From contig JBKQMB010000008.1 of NCBI GenBank assembly GCA_052326605.1, forward strand, positions 114,931-178,930: 64,000 nt of DNA. The letters are read 5' to 3'. Shown here one piece after another: positions 27,034-37,407 of this stretch (its first letter is position 1; each line of letters starts with the position of its first letter). This DNA is from Bog-756 sp052326605 (GTDB lineage Bacteria > Actinomycetota > Acidimicrobiia > Acidimicrobiales > RAAP-2). Under the pieces are notes generated by a model. That model was not told the DNA's origin. It made no database searches and worked only from the letters and a program-made list of their open reading frames with translations. The position numbers were made by a program, and so were the translations under genes.

Positions 27034-27126
27034 TTCAAGCCGTAGGGGTCCGCCCGTACGCCGGACGTCGACCAATGGGGGAGGACATGGGCGAGGGGGG
27101 CGCCGGGCGGACTCCTACGGCTTGAA
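27034..27126. repeat. 23-bp inverted repeat around the end of the second response-regulator gene
   Basis: Arms at 27034-27056 and 27104-27126 are reverse complements at 22 of 23 positions, with a 47-bp spacer. The right arm contains the last three codons of the response regulator and its stop (27115-27117), so the left arm is an inverted copy of the gene end. It could act as a very strong stem-loop terminator on the minus strand, or be the scar of an inverted duplication. Confidence 0.85.
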
Positions 27127-27864
27127 GCGGTAGCCGATCCCTCGGACGGTCAGGATGTGCTCGGGATTGGCGGGATTGGACTCGACCTTCTTGCGGAGGC
27201 GCTTGACGTGCGTGTCGAGGGTGCGGCTGTCACCAGCCTTGCGGTCGCGCCAGATGCGGTCCATGCACTGCTGTCGGGTCACGACGTGGCCTGCCTCGGA
27301 GATCAACAGGACGAGAAGATCGAACTCCTTGCGAGAGAGCTCGACCGGTCGTCCGCGGACCGTGGTCTCCCGGAGCGAGAGGTCGATGCAGACCGGACCG
27401 AGCGTGTAGGTGGAAACCGGAACGGCGGGGGCCTCCGAGGGGGTCGGGCGCCCCACCCGACGGAGCACCGCCCTGATTCGTGCCGTCAGCTCCCGCGGCC
27501 GCGGCGGCTTGGTGACGTGGTCGGCCGCTCCGGCCTCGAGCGCCAGCACTGCGTCCAGCTCGTCCTCCCGGACGGTGACCATGATCACCGGTAACCCCGG
27601 CGAGAGGGCGTTGATCTGCCGGAACACGCTGAGGCCCCGGGAGCCGGCGAGCTGCATGTCGAGCAGGACCAGTGAAGGGTGCGCCGACGCGAGCAGGGCG
27701 ACCGGCTCGTCCCCACCGTCGGCGGTGACCACATCGAACCCCTCGACCGACAACATGGCGGCGAACGCGTCCCGCGAGGACGGGTCGTCGTCGATGATCA
27801 GGATGGTCGGGTGCGCCGCGGGGGGGAGCGCCCCTTCGTCGACTTCGCGGAAAGCGAGGGTCAT
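27115..27864 (-). CDS. Second OmpR-family response regulator (orphan)
   Basis: Predicted 249-aa regulator. The receiver has IIDDDPSS, the acceptor Asp in VLLDMQLAGSRG and the Lys in HVTKPP. The DNA-binding domain has LSRKEFDLLVLLI, DSRTLDTHVKRLRKKVES and VRGIGYRFKP at the very C-terminus. It resembles the regulator at 26029-26871 in the wing (TLDTHV..LR.K), so the two may be paralogues. No kinase lies nearby. The last codons lie in the right arm of the inverted repeat. Confidence 0.92.
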   Translation of the reverse strand: MTLAFREVDEGALPPAAHPTILIIDDDPSSRDAFAAMLSVEGFDVVTADGGDEPVALLASAHPSLVLLDMQLAGSRGLSVFRQINALSPGLPVIMVTVREDELDAVLALEAGAADHVTKPPRPRELTARIRAVLRRVGRPTPSEAPAVPVSTYTLGPVCIDLSLRETTVRGRPVELSRKEFDLLVLLISEAGHVVTRQQCMDRIWRDRKAGDSRTLDTHVKRLRKKVESNPANPEHILTVRGIGYRFKP

Positions 27865-28260
27865 GAGCGGCCCCCCACTCCCCGGAACAGGGCGCAGGCC
27901 CTCGGCGCGTTGTTGCGTCTACGCGCACGGGCGGCCACGCCGCTGCTGGGTTGCCTCACCGGTGGAGCCGGATGCGGTGCTGTTGCCGTGAGAGGCAGGG
28001 GAGGCCAGGCCTCCGGACGGAGCCATCCGACCAGCCCCGATGCGACACACCGTCCGCCCGACCGGGCGAGGCGGCGGCACTGGGACCTGGGATGCGCTGC
28101 CATCAGGACTCACCCTACGGAGGCCAGGTGAACAAAGAGCGATCGACACGTCACTGGAAAGTGATCAATGGGTAATCTTCTTCCTCGCCCCGGTGCATCC
28201 TGTCTAAGGTCGTTGGTGCCGCCGACGGCGACCACGGCGACGACAAGGAATCGAGGAACC
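27865..28260. other. Divergent intergenic region between the response regulator and pgi
   Basis: This 396-bp region holds no ORF that looks coding. It contains a small dyad TCACT-GGAA-AGTGA (28151-28164) and a -10-like TAAGGT (28205-28210) about 50 bp before the pgi ATG, the same hexamer as in the rpsF leader. Promoters for both divergent genes must lie here. Confidence 0.5.
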
Positions 28261-29916
<1,656 letters not shown>

Positions 29917-29931
29917 GGACCGGCCGGGTCC
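29917..29931. terminator. Short hairpin between pgi and the desaturase gene
   Basis: GGACC-GGCCG-GGTCC is a perfect 5-bp stem directly after the pgi stop, between two convergent genes. No T-run follows. Confidence 0.3.
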
Positions 29932-29956
29932 CACCGGGGCGGGTCGGTCGGAAGGG

Positions 29957-30904
29957 TCAGGCGGCCGCCAGCGCCTTCCACAACGAGCGGTAGCTGGGAT
30001 AGGTCAGCTCCCGGGTGACATAGCCGGCCCGCTCGAGCTCGGCGTGGAACTTGGGGAGGTTGCGCCACGGGATGCCCATGTCCACATGGTGGGCCAGGTG
30101 CCAACCCGTGTTGTACGGCACGAACCAGAACCGGGCCAGCCATCCCTGCGCCACGTTGTGGGTGGTCGCCCGGCGGTCCCGATTGGCCTCGAGGCCACCG
30201 TGCTCGGCGACGGCGCGGAGACGGTTGATCACCCGCCACTGGGTCATCCAGGGGAGCCACCACAGGAGCGGGTAGATCCACCACCGCCCGGTGGTCACCC
30301 ACAGGACGGCCCACAGCACGGCCTGCACCCCGAGGATGGAGAGCGAGATGCGCCGGTACGTCTTGCTCTTCAGCGCCCGGAAGAGGGGGGTGAAGTTTTT
30401 CCAGCCCGAGATGCCCACCGCGTCGCGCACCAGCCGCCGTGCCAGAGCGCTCCGGTCGCAGGGGTAGCCGCGGTAGAAGGCGATGTCGGGTTCGTTGGGG
30501 CCGAACTCCTCCTTGTGATGGGCGAAGTGGCCACGCCGGTAGACGGAGATGGGGGTCCAGGTCGGATAGGCGATGAGCCAGGTGCCCACCCAGTCGTTCC
30601 ACCTCTTGTTGGTGAAGAGGAGCTTGTGGGCCGCTTCGTGCATCAAGATGGCGAACCGGGCGTACATGGGGCCCATCAGGACGAAGGCGGCCAGGTAGGC
30701 GAGGGGATTGTCGATCCACACAGCGCCCCCGATCAGCACGGCCACCCAGAACCACACCGAGACGACGGTGAGGGCATTGCGTACATTGTCGATGCGACGC
30801 AGGTCGTGGCGGAGCTCGGGCCGGCACATGCCGTTCTCACGCAGCCGGTCGGTGGGGAGGACCTTTGGCCGGTCGATCTGATCGAGCACCATGGTGGACG
30901 CCAT
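29957..30904 (-). CDS. Membrane fatty acid desaturase
   Basis: Predicted 315-aa di-iron membrane desaturase or hydroxylase. Three histidine boxes are visible: HEAAH, HFAHH and a C-terminal HLAHH. Long hydrophobic segments lie between them (ALTVVSVWFWVAVLIGGAVW, LAYLAAFVLMGPMYA). The substrate is probably a fatty acyl chain, but related enzymes hydroxylate other lipids. The ATG has no Shine-Dalgarno and sits about 7 bp after a TAATAT -10-like box, which suggests a leaderless mRNA. It is divergent, by 27 bp, from a PaaX-like regulator that may control it. Confidence 0.92.
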   Translation of the reverse strand: MASTMVLDQIDRPKVLPTDRLRENGMCRPELRHDLRRIDNVRNALTVVSVWFWVAVLIGGAVWIDNPLAYLAAFVLMGPMYARFAILMHEAAHKLLFTNKRWNDWVGTWLIAYPTWTPISVYRRGHFAHHKEEFGPNEPDIAFYRGYPCDRSALARRLVRDAVGISGWKNFTPLFRALKSKTYRRISLSILGVQAVLWAVLWVTTGRWWIYPLLWWLPWMTQWRVINRLRAVAEHGGLEANRDRRATTHNVAQGWLARFWFVPYNTGWHLAHHVDMGIPWRNLPKFHAELERAGYVTRELTYPSYRSLWKALAAA

Positions 30905-30931
30905 GGCCGGAATATTACAGTTGGGAATCAA
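30905..30931. promoter_or_regulatory. 27-bp divergent region, desaturase versus PaaX-like regulator
   Basis: The strip is AT-rich for this genome. On the minus strand TAATAT (30917-30912) is spaced like a -10 box so that transcription would begin at or next to the desaturase ATG (30904). No Shine-Dalgarno exists for either gene. Any operator here would cover both promoters. Confidence 0.45.
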
Positions 30932-31720
30932 GTGACGCAAGAGAGTAAGGCCGGGGACGCCGCGCAGGGGATCAGCCAGCCGTTCACCGCGCGGTCGGTG
31001 CTGGCCAGCGCCATGCTTGGCGAAGAGCCACCGGAACTGGCCGTGGCCCACTTGGTGCACCTGGTAGGTCTGTTCGGCATCAACGAGAACCGGGCCCGGG
31101 TGGCGCTCAGCCGCATGGCCGCCGCCGGGGAGGTGACCACCGACGGTAGTGGCCGGTACCGACTGGCCGGCCGCCTGCTCGAGCGCCAGGAGCGGCAGGG
31201 TGCGAGCCGACTGGGCCGAACCCGCCCGTGGCACGGGAGGTGGCACATGGTAGTGGTGACCGCCTCGGGCAGCCCTGCCGAGGATCGCGCCGCCCGGCGG
31301 AAGCGCCTGGTGCTCGCCCGCCTGGCCGAGCAGCGTGAGGGGTTCTGGCTCCGTCCCGACAACATCGACCTGCGGCCGGACCCGGCGTCCGATGCCGATC
31401 TGGCCCTCTACTCGGGGGTGCCCGATGCCGATCCGGTCGGTCTGGCCGCCTCACTGTGGGACCTCGAGGGCTGGGCCGGGCGCGCCGGGGAGCTGTGCAC
31501 CCGGCTGGACCGGCTTCTCTCCAAGGGCCCGGCCGACCTGACCCCGGGGTTCGAGCTGTCCGCCGCGGTGCTCCGCCACCTGCAGGCGGATCCCCTGCTG
31601 CCGGCCGAACTGCTCCCACCGGCCTGGCCGGGCCCGACGCTCCGTGAGTCCTACACGCGGTGGGACCGTCGCTATCGCCAGGTCCTCCGGTCCTGGGCGC
31701 GGGCCGGCCTGAGCCCGTAG
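30932..31720 (+). CDS. PaaX-like transcriptional regulator
   Basis: Predicted 262-aa regulator. The N-terminal winged helix (FTARSVLASAMLGEEPPEL then GINENRARVALSRMAAAGEV) is followed by the PaaX middle domain (RPWHGRWHMVVV, then RLAEQREGFWLRPDNI) and the C-terminal PaaX helical domain. PaaX-type repressors usually sense acyl-CoA ligands. The start is GTG 27 bp from the divergent desaturase, making that gene the first candidate target (inference). Confidence 0.85.
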   Translation: MTQESKAGDAAQGISQPFTARSVLASAMLGEEPPELAVAHLVHLVGLFGINENRARVALSRMAAAGEVTTDGSGRYRLAGRLLERQERQGASRLGRTRPWHGRWHMVVVTASGSPAEDRAARRKRLVLARLAEQREGFWLRPDNIDLRPDPASDADLALYSGVPDADPVGLAASLWDLEGWAGRAGELCTRLDRLLSKGPADLTPGFELSAAVLRHLQADPLLPAELLPPAWPGPTLRESYTRWDRRYRQVLRSWARAGLSP

Positions 31721-31781
31721 GATCGCGGCCCCGGGGCATCCGCGCCGTTTCCAGGGCCCCACGTGCTCCGCCGGAGGTGCG

Positions 31782-32636
31782 ATGACCGAGACGAGTGACC
31801 AGACGCCGTTAGCCGGCAAGGTGGCGGTCATCACCGGGGGGGCACGCGGCCAGGGCCGCAGCCATGCCGTCGAGCTGGCCCGGCTGGGTGCCGACATAGC
31901 GGTGTGCGACCTGTGCCGCGACGTGGCCAGCGTCGGCTATCCCCTGGCCACCGTGGAGGACCTGGCCGAGACGGCCCGCCTGGTCGCCGACCAGGGCCGC
32001 CGGTGCATCTCGACCGTGGCGGACGTACGGGATCTCGACGCCATGGTCGCCTTCGTCGACGGGGCCCGGGCCGAGCTGGGCTCGGTGGACATCCTGGTGG
32101 CCAACGCCGGGGTATCCACCATTGGGTCGATCTGCACCATGGGCGCCGCCGAGTGGAGCGAGACCATCGACATCAACCTCACCGGCGTGTTCAACGCCAT
32201 GCGGGCGGCGGCACCGCACATGCGGCGCCAGCGCTGGGGCCGGATCATCGGCATCTCCTCGATGATGGGCCGCTCGGCCAACCCGGGCATCCCCGCCTAC
32301 ACGGCCTCCAAATGGGGGGTGATCGGCCTGTGCAAGTCGGTGGCCCTGGAGCTGGCCGGCGACGGGGTGACGGTCAACGTCGTCGCCCCGGGCAACGTCT
32401 CCACCCCGATGATCCACAACGACACCCTCTACCGCCTGATGCGGCCCGACCTCGACCATCCCGTCCGGGAGGACGTGGCCCCGGCCATGGCCGGACTCCA
32501 TGTGCAGCCGGTTCCGTGGATCGAGCCGGAGGAGATCACCGCCGCGGTGGTCTTCCTGGTCTCCGAGGGGGCGTGCCACATCACCGGCTCGGTGATCGAC
32601 GTGGATGCGGGGGCCTCGGCCCGCTTCACCGGCTGA
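31782..32636 (+). CDS. Mycofactocin-coupled SDR family oxidoreductase
   Basis: Predicted 284-aa short-chain dehydrogenase. The nucleotide motif ITGGARGQGRSHAVELA with the following AVCDLCRDV is typical of mycofactocin-coupled SDRs, which hold NAD tightly and pass electrons to mycofactocin. NAG and the catalytic YTASK are present, with VAPGNVSTPMI after them. No mycofactocin biosynthesis gene lies in the window, so the coupling is inferred from family likeness. It is convergent with the sulfatase. Confidence 0.9.
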   Translation: MTETSDQTPLAGKVAVITGGARGQGRSHAVELARLGADIAVCDLCRDVASVGYPLATVEDLAETARLVADQGRRCISTVADVRDLDAMVAFVDGARAELGSVDILVANAGVSTIGSICTMGAAEWSETIDINLTGVFNAMRAAAPHMRRQRWGRIIGISSMMGRSANPGIPAYTASKWGVIGLCKSVALELAGDGVTVNVVAPGNVSTPMIHNDTLYRLMRPDLDHPVREDVAPAMAGLHVQPVPWIEPEEITAAVVFLVSEGACHITGSVIDVDAGASARFTG

Positions 32637-32654
32637 GGCTCTGTGACCGGACAC

Positions 32655-32687
32655 GCCCGGCGGGTCGCGCCGGCGCGGCGGCCGGGC
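32655..32687. terminator. GC hairpin between the SDR and sulfatase genes
   Basis: Outer arms GCCCGGC (32655-32661) and GCCGGGC (32681-32687) enclose the palindrome CGCGCCGGCGCG. The position between two convergent genes suits a bidirectional terminator; there is no T-run. Confidence 0.4.
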
Positions 32688-32690
32688 GGC

Positions 32691-34955
32691 TCACTGGCGG
32701 GACATGGCGGCGCGTTCGTCGGCCCCGGCGTGGTCGGCATCGTCGGCACCACGCAGCAGGTCGATGTCGATGCGATGGAGCCGGCCCTCGAACGGGAACT
32801 GACCCCGGTAGCGCTCGCTGACCGGCGAGCCGTGGTCGTAGCCGACGCTGGGACCCACACTCGACATGATGGTCATGGCGAAGGGGACCGTGACGGTGCC
32901 GCTGTCCGAGCCGTCGATGACCAGGGTGGCCTCGCCACCGGCGCCGGTCCGGCGGAACCGCACGCCGACCGTCGAGTCACCCACCGGCACCGCTGCCTCG
33001 GACTCCACCAGGTGGTGGTCGCCGAAGCAGTTGTAGTCGAAGACGAGCCGGTCGTCCTCGACGAACAGGCTCAGCCCGGAGTTCTCCGTCCCCGAGGCGT
33101 AGAGCACCCCGGCGGCCCCTTCGGGTCGCCCGATGGTGGCCACCATGTCCCAGCCCCGTGCGCCGAGGGTCGGCGCCACCTGGGCGGGCAGGGGTGACAT
33201 GGGGGGGAAGTAGGAGTAGTGGCGGTCGACCGGGTGGGGGGAGCGGTCGCGGTAGCGGGTGAAGAACAGCTCGATGGTCCGGTCGTCCAGGGGGAGGACG
33301 CCGTACTCCTCGGCCTCCCTCCACCACAGCTCGATCAGCCCGGCCACCTTGTCGGGCATCTCCGCGGCCAGGTTGTGGCACTCGGAGCGGTCCTCGGTGA
33401 CGTGGTAGAGCTCCCAGTCGTCGTCCTCGAAGGGGACGCCCGGCTCATGGCGGGTGACCGCCTTCCACCCGTCGGCGTAGATCCCCCGGTGGCCCATCAT
33501 CTCGAAGTACTGGACGTGCTTGGTGGTGGGGGCATCGGCATGGGCCGCGTCGAACGTGTACGCCAGGGGGACCCCCGAAAGAGGGATCTGTTCCAGGCCC
33601 CGGTAGGTGGCGGGCGCCTCGATGCCGAGGGTCTCGTAGATGGTGGGGGCGATGTCGTCGACGTGGTGGAACTGATCACGCAGGGCGCCGGCATCCACGA
33701 TGCGCTCGGGCCAGTGGACGATCAACGGCACGTGCACCCCGCCCTCGTGGGTGTTCTGCTTGTACCACTTGAACGGGGTGTTGCCGGCCTGGGCCCAGCC
33801 CCACGGGTAGTTGGCGTGGCTGTGGGGACCGCCGATGTCGTCGATGCGTTCGACCGCCTCGTCGGGCATCTCGACCAGGAAGTTGAAGTACTTCATCTCG
33901 TGCATGACGCCGAAGGGCCCGCCCTCCTGGCTGGCGCCGTTGTCGGACAGCAGGATGAGCAAGGTGTTGTCCAGCTCTCCCAGCTGCTCGAGGGAGTCGA
34001 CGAAGCGGCCGATCTGGGCGTCGGTGTGCTCGAGGAAGGCGGCGAAGGCCTCCTGCAGTCGGGCAGCCAGGCGCTTTTGGTTCTCGGGCAGGAAGTCCCA
34101 GGGCTCCACCCCTGGGTTGAGCGGGGCGAGCTCGGTGTCGGGCGGCAACAGCCCTGTCTCGATCTGCCGGGCGAACCAGTTGTCGCGCGCCGCGTCCCAG
34201 CCGTCGTCGAAGCGTCCGTGGTACTTCTCGAGGTAGGGGGCCGGAGCCTGGTGGGGGGCGTGCATGGCTCCGAAGGCCAGGTAGGTGAAGAACGGGCGGT
34301 CGGGCCTGACCGACTTCGTGTCGTGGATGAAGCCGATGGCGTGGTCGACCAGGTCCTCGCTCAAGTGGTAGCCCTGGTCAGGCGTGGCCGGGGGCTCGAC
34401 GGCGTGGTTGTCGTAGACCAGCTCGGGATGGAACTGGTCGGTCTCGCCCTCGAGGAAGCCGTAGAAGCGGTCGAAGCCGCGTTGGCAGGGCCACTGGTCG
34501 TACGGCCCGGCGGCCGAGGCGTTCTCCATGGCGCAGAGGTGCCACTTGCCCACCGCGAAGGTGGCATACCCCTCGTCCCTCAGCACCTCGGCCACGGTGG
34601 TGGCGTGGTTGGTGATGTGACCGCGCATATGGGGGTAGCCGCTGTCGAAGTTGGAGAGGGAGCGCATCCCCACGGTGTGGTGGTTGCGCCCGGTGAGAAG
34701 GGAGGCCCGGGTGGGCGAACACAGCGGGGTCACGTGGAAGTTGGTGTAGCGCAGCCCGCCGGCGGCCAGGCGGTCGATGTTCGGGGTGGCGAGGTCGGAG
34801 CCGTAGCAGCCGAAGTGGGAGAAGCCGGTGTCGTCGAGGAGGACCACCACCACGTTGGGGGCGCCCTCGCCGGGGTGGGGCGGCGTGGGCCACCAGGGTT
34901 CCGACTCGGCCTGGGTCCGATTGATCACGCCGTCGAACCGCTCGTAGCTCTTCAT
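32691..34955 (-). CDS. Arylsulfatase (type I, AtsA-like)
   Basis: Hydrolyses sulfate esters using a formylglycine made from Cys. The 754-aa protein has the metal-binding DD (about 41-42), the sulfatase signature LCSPTRASLLTGR with the target Cys near residue 79, and a later LLSDNGASQEGG. A C-terminal beta-rich domain follows, as in AtsA of mycobacteria and pseudomonads. No signal peptide is present, so it is cytoplasmic. GGGAGG precedes the ATG. A formylglycine-generating enzyme is required but not in the window. Substrate unknown. Confidence 0.95.
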   Translation of the reverse strand: MKSYERFDGVINRTQAESEPWWPTPPHPGEGAPNVVVVLLDDTGFSHFGCYGSDLATPNIDRLAAGGLRYTNFHVTPLCSPTRASLLTGRNHHTVGMRSLSNFDSGYPHMRGHITNHATTVAEVLRDEGYATFAVGKWHLCAMENASAAGPYDQWPCQRGFDRFYGFLEGETDQFHPELVYDNHAVEPPATPDQGYHLSEDLVDHAIGFIHDTKSVRPDRPFFTYLAFGAMHAPHQAPAPYLEKYHGRFDDGWDAARDNWFARQIETGLLPPDTELAPLNPGVEPWDFLPENQKRLAARLQEAFAAFLEHTDAQIGRFVDSLEQLGELDNTLLILLSDNGASQEGGPFGVMHEMKYFNFLVEMPDEAVERIDDIGGPHSHANYPWGWAQAGNTPFKWYKQNTHEGGVHVPLIVHWPERIVDAGALRDQFHHVDDIAPTIYETLGIEAPATYRGLEQIPLSGVPLAYTFDAAHADAPTTKHVQYFEMMGHRGIYADGWKAVTRHEPGVPFEDDDWELYHVTEDRSECHNLAAEMPDKVAGLIELWWREAEEYGVLPLDDRTIELFFTRYRDRSPHPVDRHYSYFPPMSPLPAQVAPTLGARGWDMVATIGRPEGAAGVLYASGTENSGLSLFVEDDRLVFDYNCFGDHHLVESEAAVPVGDSTVGVRFRRTGAGGEATLVIDGSDSGTVTVPFAMTIMSSVGPSVGYDHGSPVSERYRGQFPFEGRLHRIDIDLLRGADDADHAGADERAAMSRQ

Positions 34956-35186
34956 GGGTGCATCCTCCCACCGGCCGGGGGCGGTGCCACCGGAACGGGG
35001 AGCTCCGCTGACCGGAGCATCTGTCAACCTGCCTGACGATAGATTCGCATCCGCCTCGTGTCCACCGGCCGGTCGGGCCGGTGGACAGCCGCCGGTCGGC
35101 TCTGCCTCTCCGGGGTGCATCCTCGCCATCGGGGTCGGATCGGCCCATGGTCGGGCGATGGAGCCTTCCGGCGAAGCCGGCAAGGC

Positions 35187-36188
35187 ATGGGGGTTGGGTC
35201 CAGATCGACGGATGAGCCGCGGCAATCGAAGCGGAGCCGCGAGGTGCTTGATGTCCTGATGATCGACGCCGGCCGGTCGATTCTCCGCGAGGAAGGGGTC
35301 GCTACGACCTCGGCCAATGTGGCGTGCAAGAGGGTCTACGAAGGCGTGGATCGGGATGCCGGCCTGTGCCTCACGAACGCCTCGGTCATCCGGCTGGTGT
35401 GGGAGAACCACGCCGAGTTCCAGGCCGATGTCCTCGTTGCCGTCGCCCACGAACGGGGCCGCCCCGAAATCGAGCGCATGACCGCAGCGCTCCCCGCCGT
35501 CTTCGACGGACTCGACTTCTCGACCGTCGAGTCCCGGGTCCCGCTCTGACGAGCGCCTGAAACCCGACGTGCCCTGGCCGGTGTCTCAGGACACCCACCA
35601 GAGCACGTTCGGGACCCGCCGCCTTTGTGTCAGTCAGTATGCCCGTCAATCATCGGCATTGCAACTCGGAGTTGCGATCGTTGCGGGTGCAAACACGGAG
35701 AGGCCGTACTCGATCGGCCTGGAGGCTCGAGGGGGCGGTTGACGGGGTGATGGAGCGAGACGGCGTCGGGGCCACAGGGGGCGGAACCGCGAGGCGGGGA
35801 CGGTGACCTCGCCCATCCGGAGTCGCAGGCGCGTTCCATGCCGCAGGTCTTCCTCATCGAGGGAGGGGAGAACGTGCGCTTCCTGCTCGAGTCGAAGAAC
35901 TGGTCGCCGTGGATGCGCGTCCGGGGACCGGGCACCGCGGAGGACCTCCCAGTGGGCCAGAAGCGGATCCGGGTGGCCCTCCTCGACGGGTACGAGGCCG
36001 TCACCGAGCTCTGGGAGGAAGGGTACGGAATGCTGCCACGCCTTGTCGGCCTCCGGCTCCGGGAGCGCCTCACCATGCGCCAGCTCACGATCGCCGCCGG
36101 GGCCCTCGCCGAGGGGTGCCCGGAGGGGCCGGCCCACAGCTGCTCGCCGCGACGACGGACTACCATGCGGTGCCTGGCGCGAAGATGA
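35187..36188 (+). pseudogene. TetR-like regulator split by about 290 bp (remnant)
   Basis: Two coding-like pieces lie in the same frame. The first (35187-35549, 120 aa) has a TetR-like N-terminus (VLDVLMIDAGRSILREEGV, then LTNASVIRLVWENHAEFQ). The second (35838-36188) begins MPQVFLIEGGENVRFLLESK and contains RIRVALLDGYEAVTELWEEG and LTMRQLTIAAGALAEG, like the ligand-binding half of the same kind of protein. Both have strongly GC-rich third positions. The intervening frame has stops and no similarity, and the C-terminal end also looks frameshifted. That they were one gene is an inference from order, frame and composition. Confidence 0.5.
35550..35837. other. Non-coding segment inside the TetR-like remnant
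   Basis: About 290 bp with no coding signal. It holds a dyad GGTGTC-TCAG-GACACC near its left end (35580-35595) and a palindrome GCAACTC-G-GAGTTGC (35661-35675). It could be a decayed small mobile element or replaced sequence; no clear terminal inverted repeats or target duplication were found. Confidence 0.4.
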
Positions 36189-36280
36189 TCCAATGGGTGC
36201 ACGCCGGGACGTTGTGATCAACGGCCCTGTTCGCCAGAACGCGGGCAATCGAGGGTGTCCGCGGTAGACAAGGAGGCCGA

Positions 36281-37345
36281 ATGGCGTCACGCACCACCCG
36301 TAGGCAGCGCTTCGACGTCATCTGCGTGGGCGACGTCGCCTCCGACGTGTTCATCACCCTCTCCCCCGACCAGGTCGAGGTGCGAGGGGAGGCAGGCGAG
36401 CCAACACTGGTCGTTCCCTTCGGGGCCAAGCTTCCCTATGAGTCCGTCGCCACCGTGCCTGCCGGCGGCAACGCCGCCAATGCCGCGGTCGCATGCGCGC
36501 GCCTGGGTCTGCACGTCGCCCTCGCCGCGTTCGTCGGGGCCGACCAGCTCGGGCGCGACGCGGTCGCTGCGCTCAACGCCGAGGGCGTCGACACCTCGTT
36601 GGTGCGCCTGGACCAGCAGACTCCGACCAACAGCGACTTCGTCCTGCGCCTCGGCCAGGAGCGGACGATCCTGGTGCGCCACGCGCAGCACGACTACCAC
36701 TGGCCCCACCTGCGGCCGTCGGAGGTGCCTGCCTGGCTCTACCTCTCCTCCGTCGGTCGGGAGGCGCAAGCCTACGAGGACCAGATCGCCGACTGGCTCG
36801 AGGAGACGCCGTCGGTCGAGCTGGCGTTCGAACCGGGCACCTACCAGATCGCCCAGGGGCCCCAACGCCTCGCTCGTCTCTACCGGCGGGCGGGCCTGAT
36901 GATCTGCAACCGCGAAGAGGCGGAGACCATCTGCGGGTGCCCGCCCGCCGAGGACATGGACACGCTGCTGGCCGCCATGCTGGCTCTCGGCCCACGCCGG
37001 GTCGTCATCACCGATGCCGCCGCCGGGGCGTTCGGGGCGATGGGTGGCGAGCGCTACTCGGTGCCGATCTATCCGGACCGCGAGCCCGTGATCGACCGCA
37101 CCGGTGCCGGCGATGCATTCGCCGCAACGCTTCTGGCCTGCATCGTCCGCGGGATGTCCCTGGAGGAGGCGATGCTGAGGGCCCCGGTGAACTCGATGAG
37201 CGTGGTGCACGCCATCGGCACCCAGGCGGGCCTGCTCACCACCGAGGAGATCGCCGCCCACCTCGAGGGGCTACCGGACGGGTTTGCGGTGGAGTCCCAT
37301 CTGGTGGCAGGCGAGCCGGCCGGCCGGGCCCGCCCGTCGCACTGA
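36281..37345 (+). CDS. PfkB family carbohydrate/nucleoside kinase
   Basis: Predicted 354-aa ribokinase-type sugar kinase. It starts FDVICVGDVASDVFI, has the first PfkB region VPAGGNAANAAVACARLG, and the C-terminal signature DRTGAGDAFAATLLACI with the catalytic Asp. The substrate cannot be read from sequence. AGGAGG precedes the ATG. Neighbours are a TetR-like remnant and a lipoprotein hydrolase, which do not help. Confidence 0.93.
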   Translation: MASRTTRRQRFDVICVGDVASDVFITLSPDQVEVRGEAGEPTLVVPFGAKLPYESVATVPAGGNAANAAVACARLGLHVALAAFVGADQLGRDAVAALNAEGVDTSLVRLDQQTPTNSDFVLRLGQERTILVRHAQHDYHWPHLRPSEVPAWLYLSSVGREAQAYEDQIADWLEETPSVELAFEPGTYQIAQGPQRLARLYRRAGLMICNREEAETICGCPPAEDMDTLLAAMLALGPRRVVITDAAAGAFGAMGGERYSVPIYPDREPVIDRTGAGDAFAATLLACIVRGMSLEEAMLRAPVNSMSVVHAIGTQAGLLTTEEIAAHLEGLPDGFAVESHLVAGEPAGRARPSH

Positions 37346-37407
37346 CGCGGGACGCCAGCCCTGCCCGGCGCGGTGACCCGGTAGCTTGCGATGGGGGCCC
37401 CTCCGAC

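Noticed and set aside
33219..35036. Plus-strand open frame of 605 aa opposite the sulfatase
   Set aside because: Val/Gly/Leu-rich shadow frame; the sulfatase on the minus strand has signature motifs.
35580..35620. GTGTCTCAGGACAC dyad as the end of an insertion sequence
   Set aside because: No transposase, no second end and no target duplication could be found. It is kept only as a note within the TetR-like remnant.
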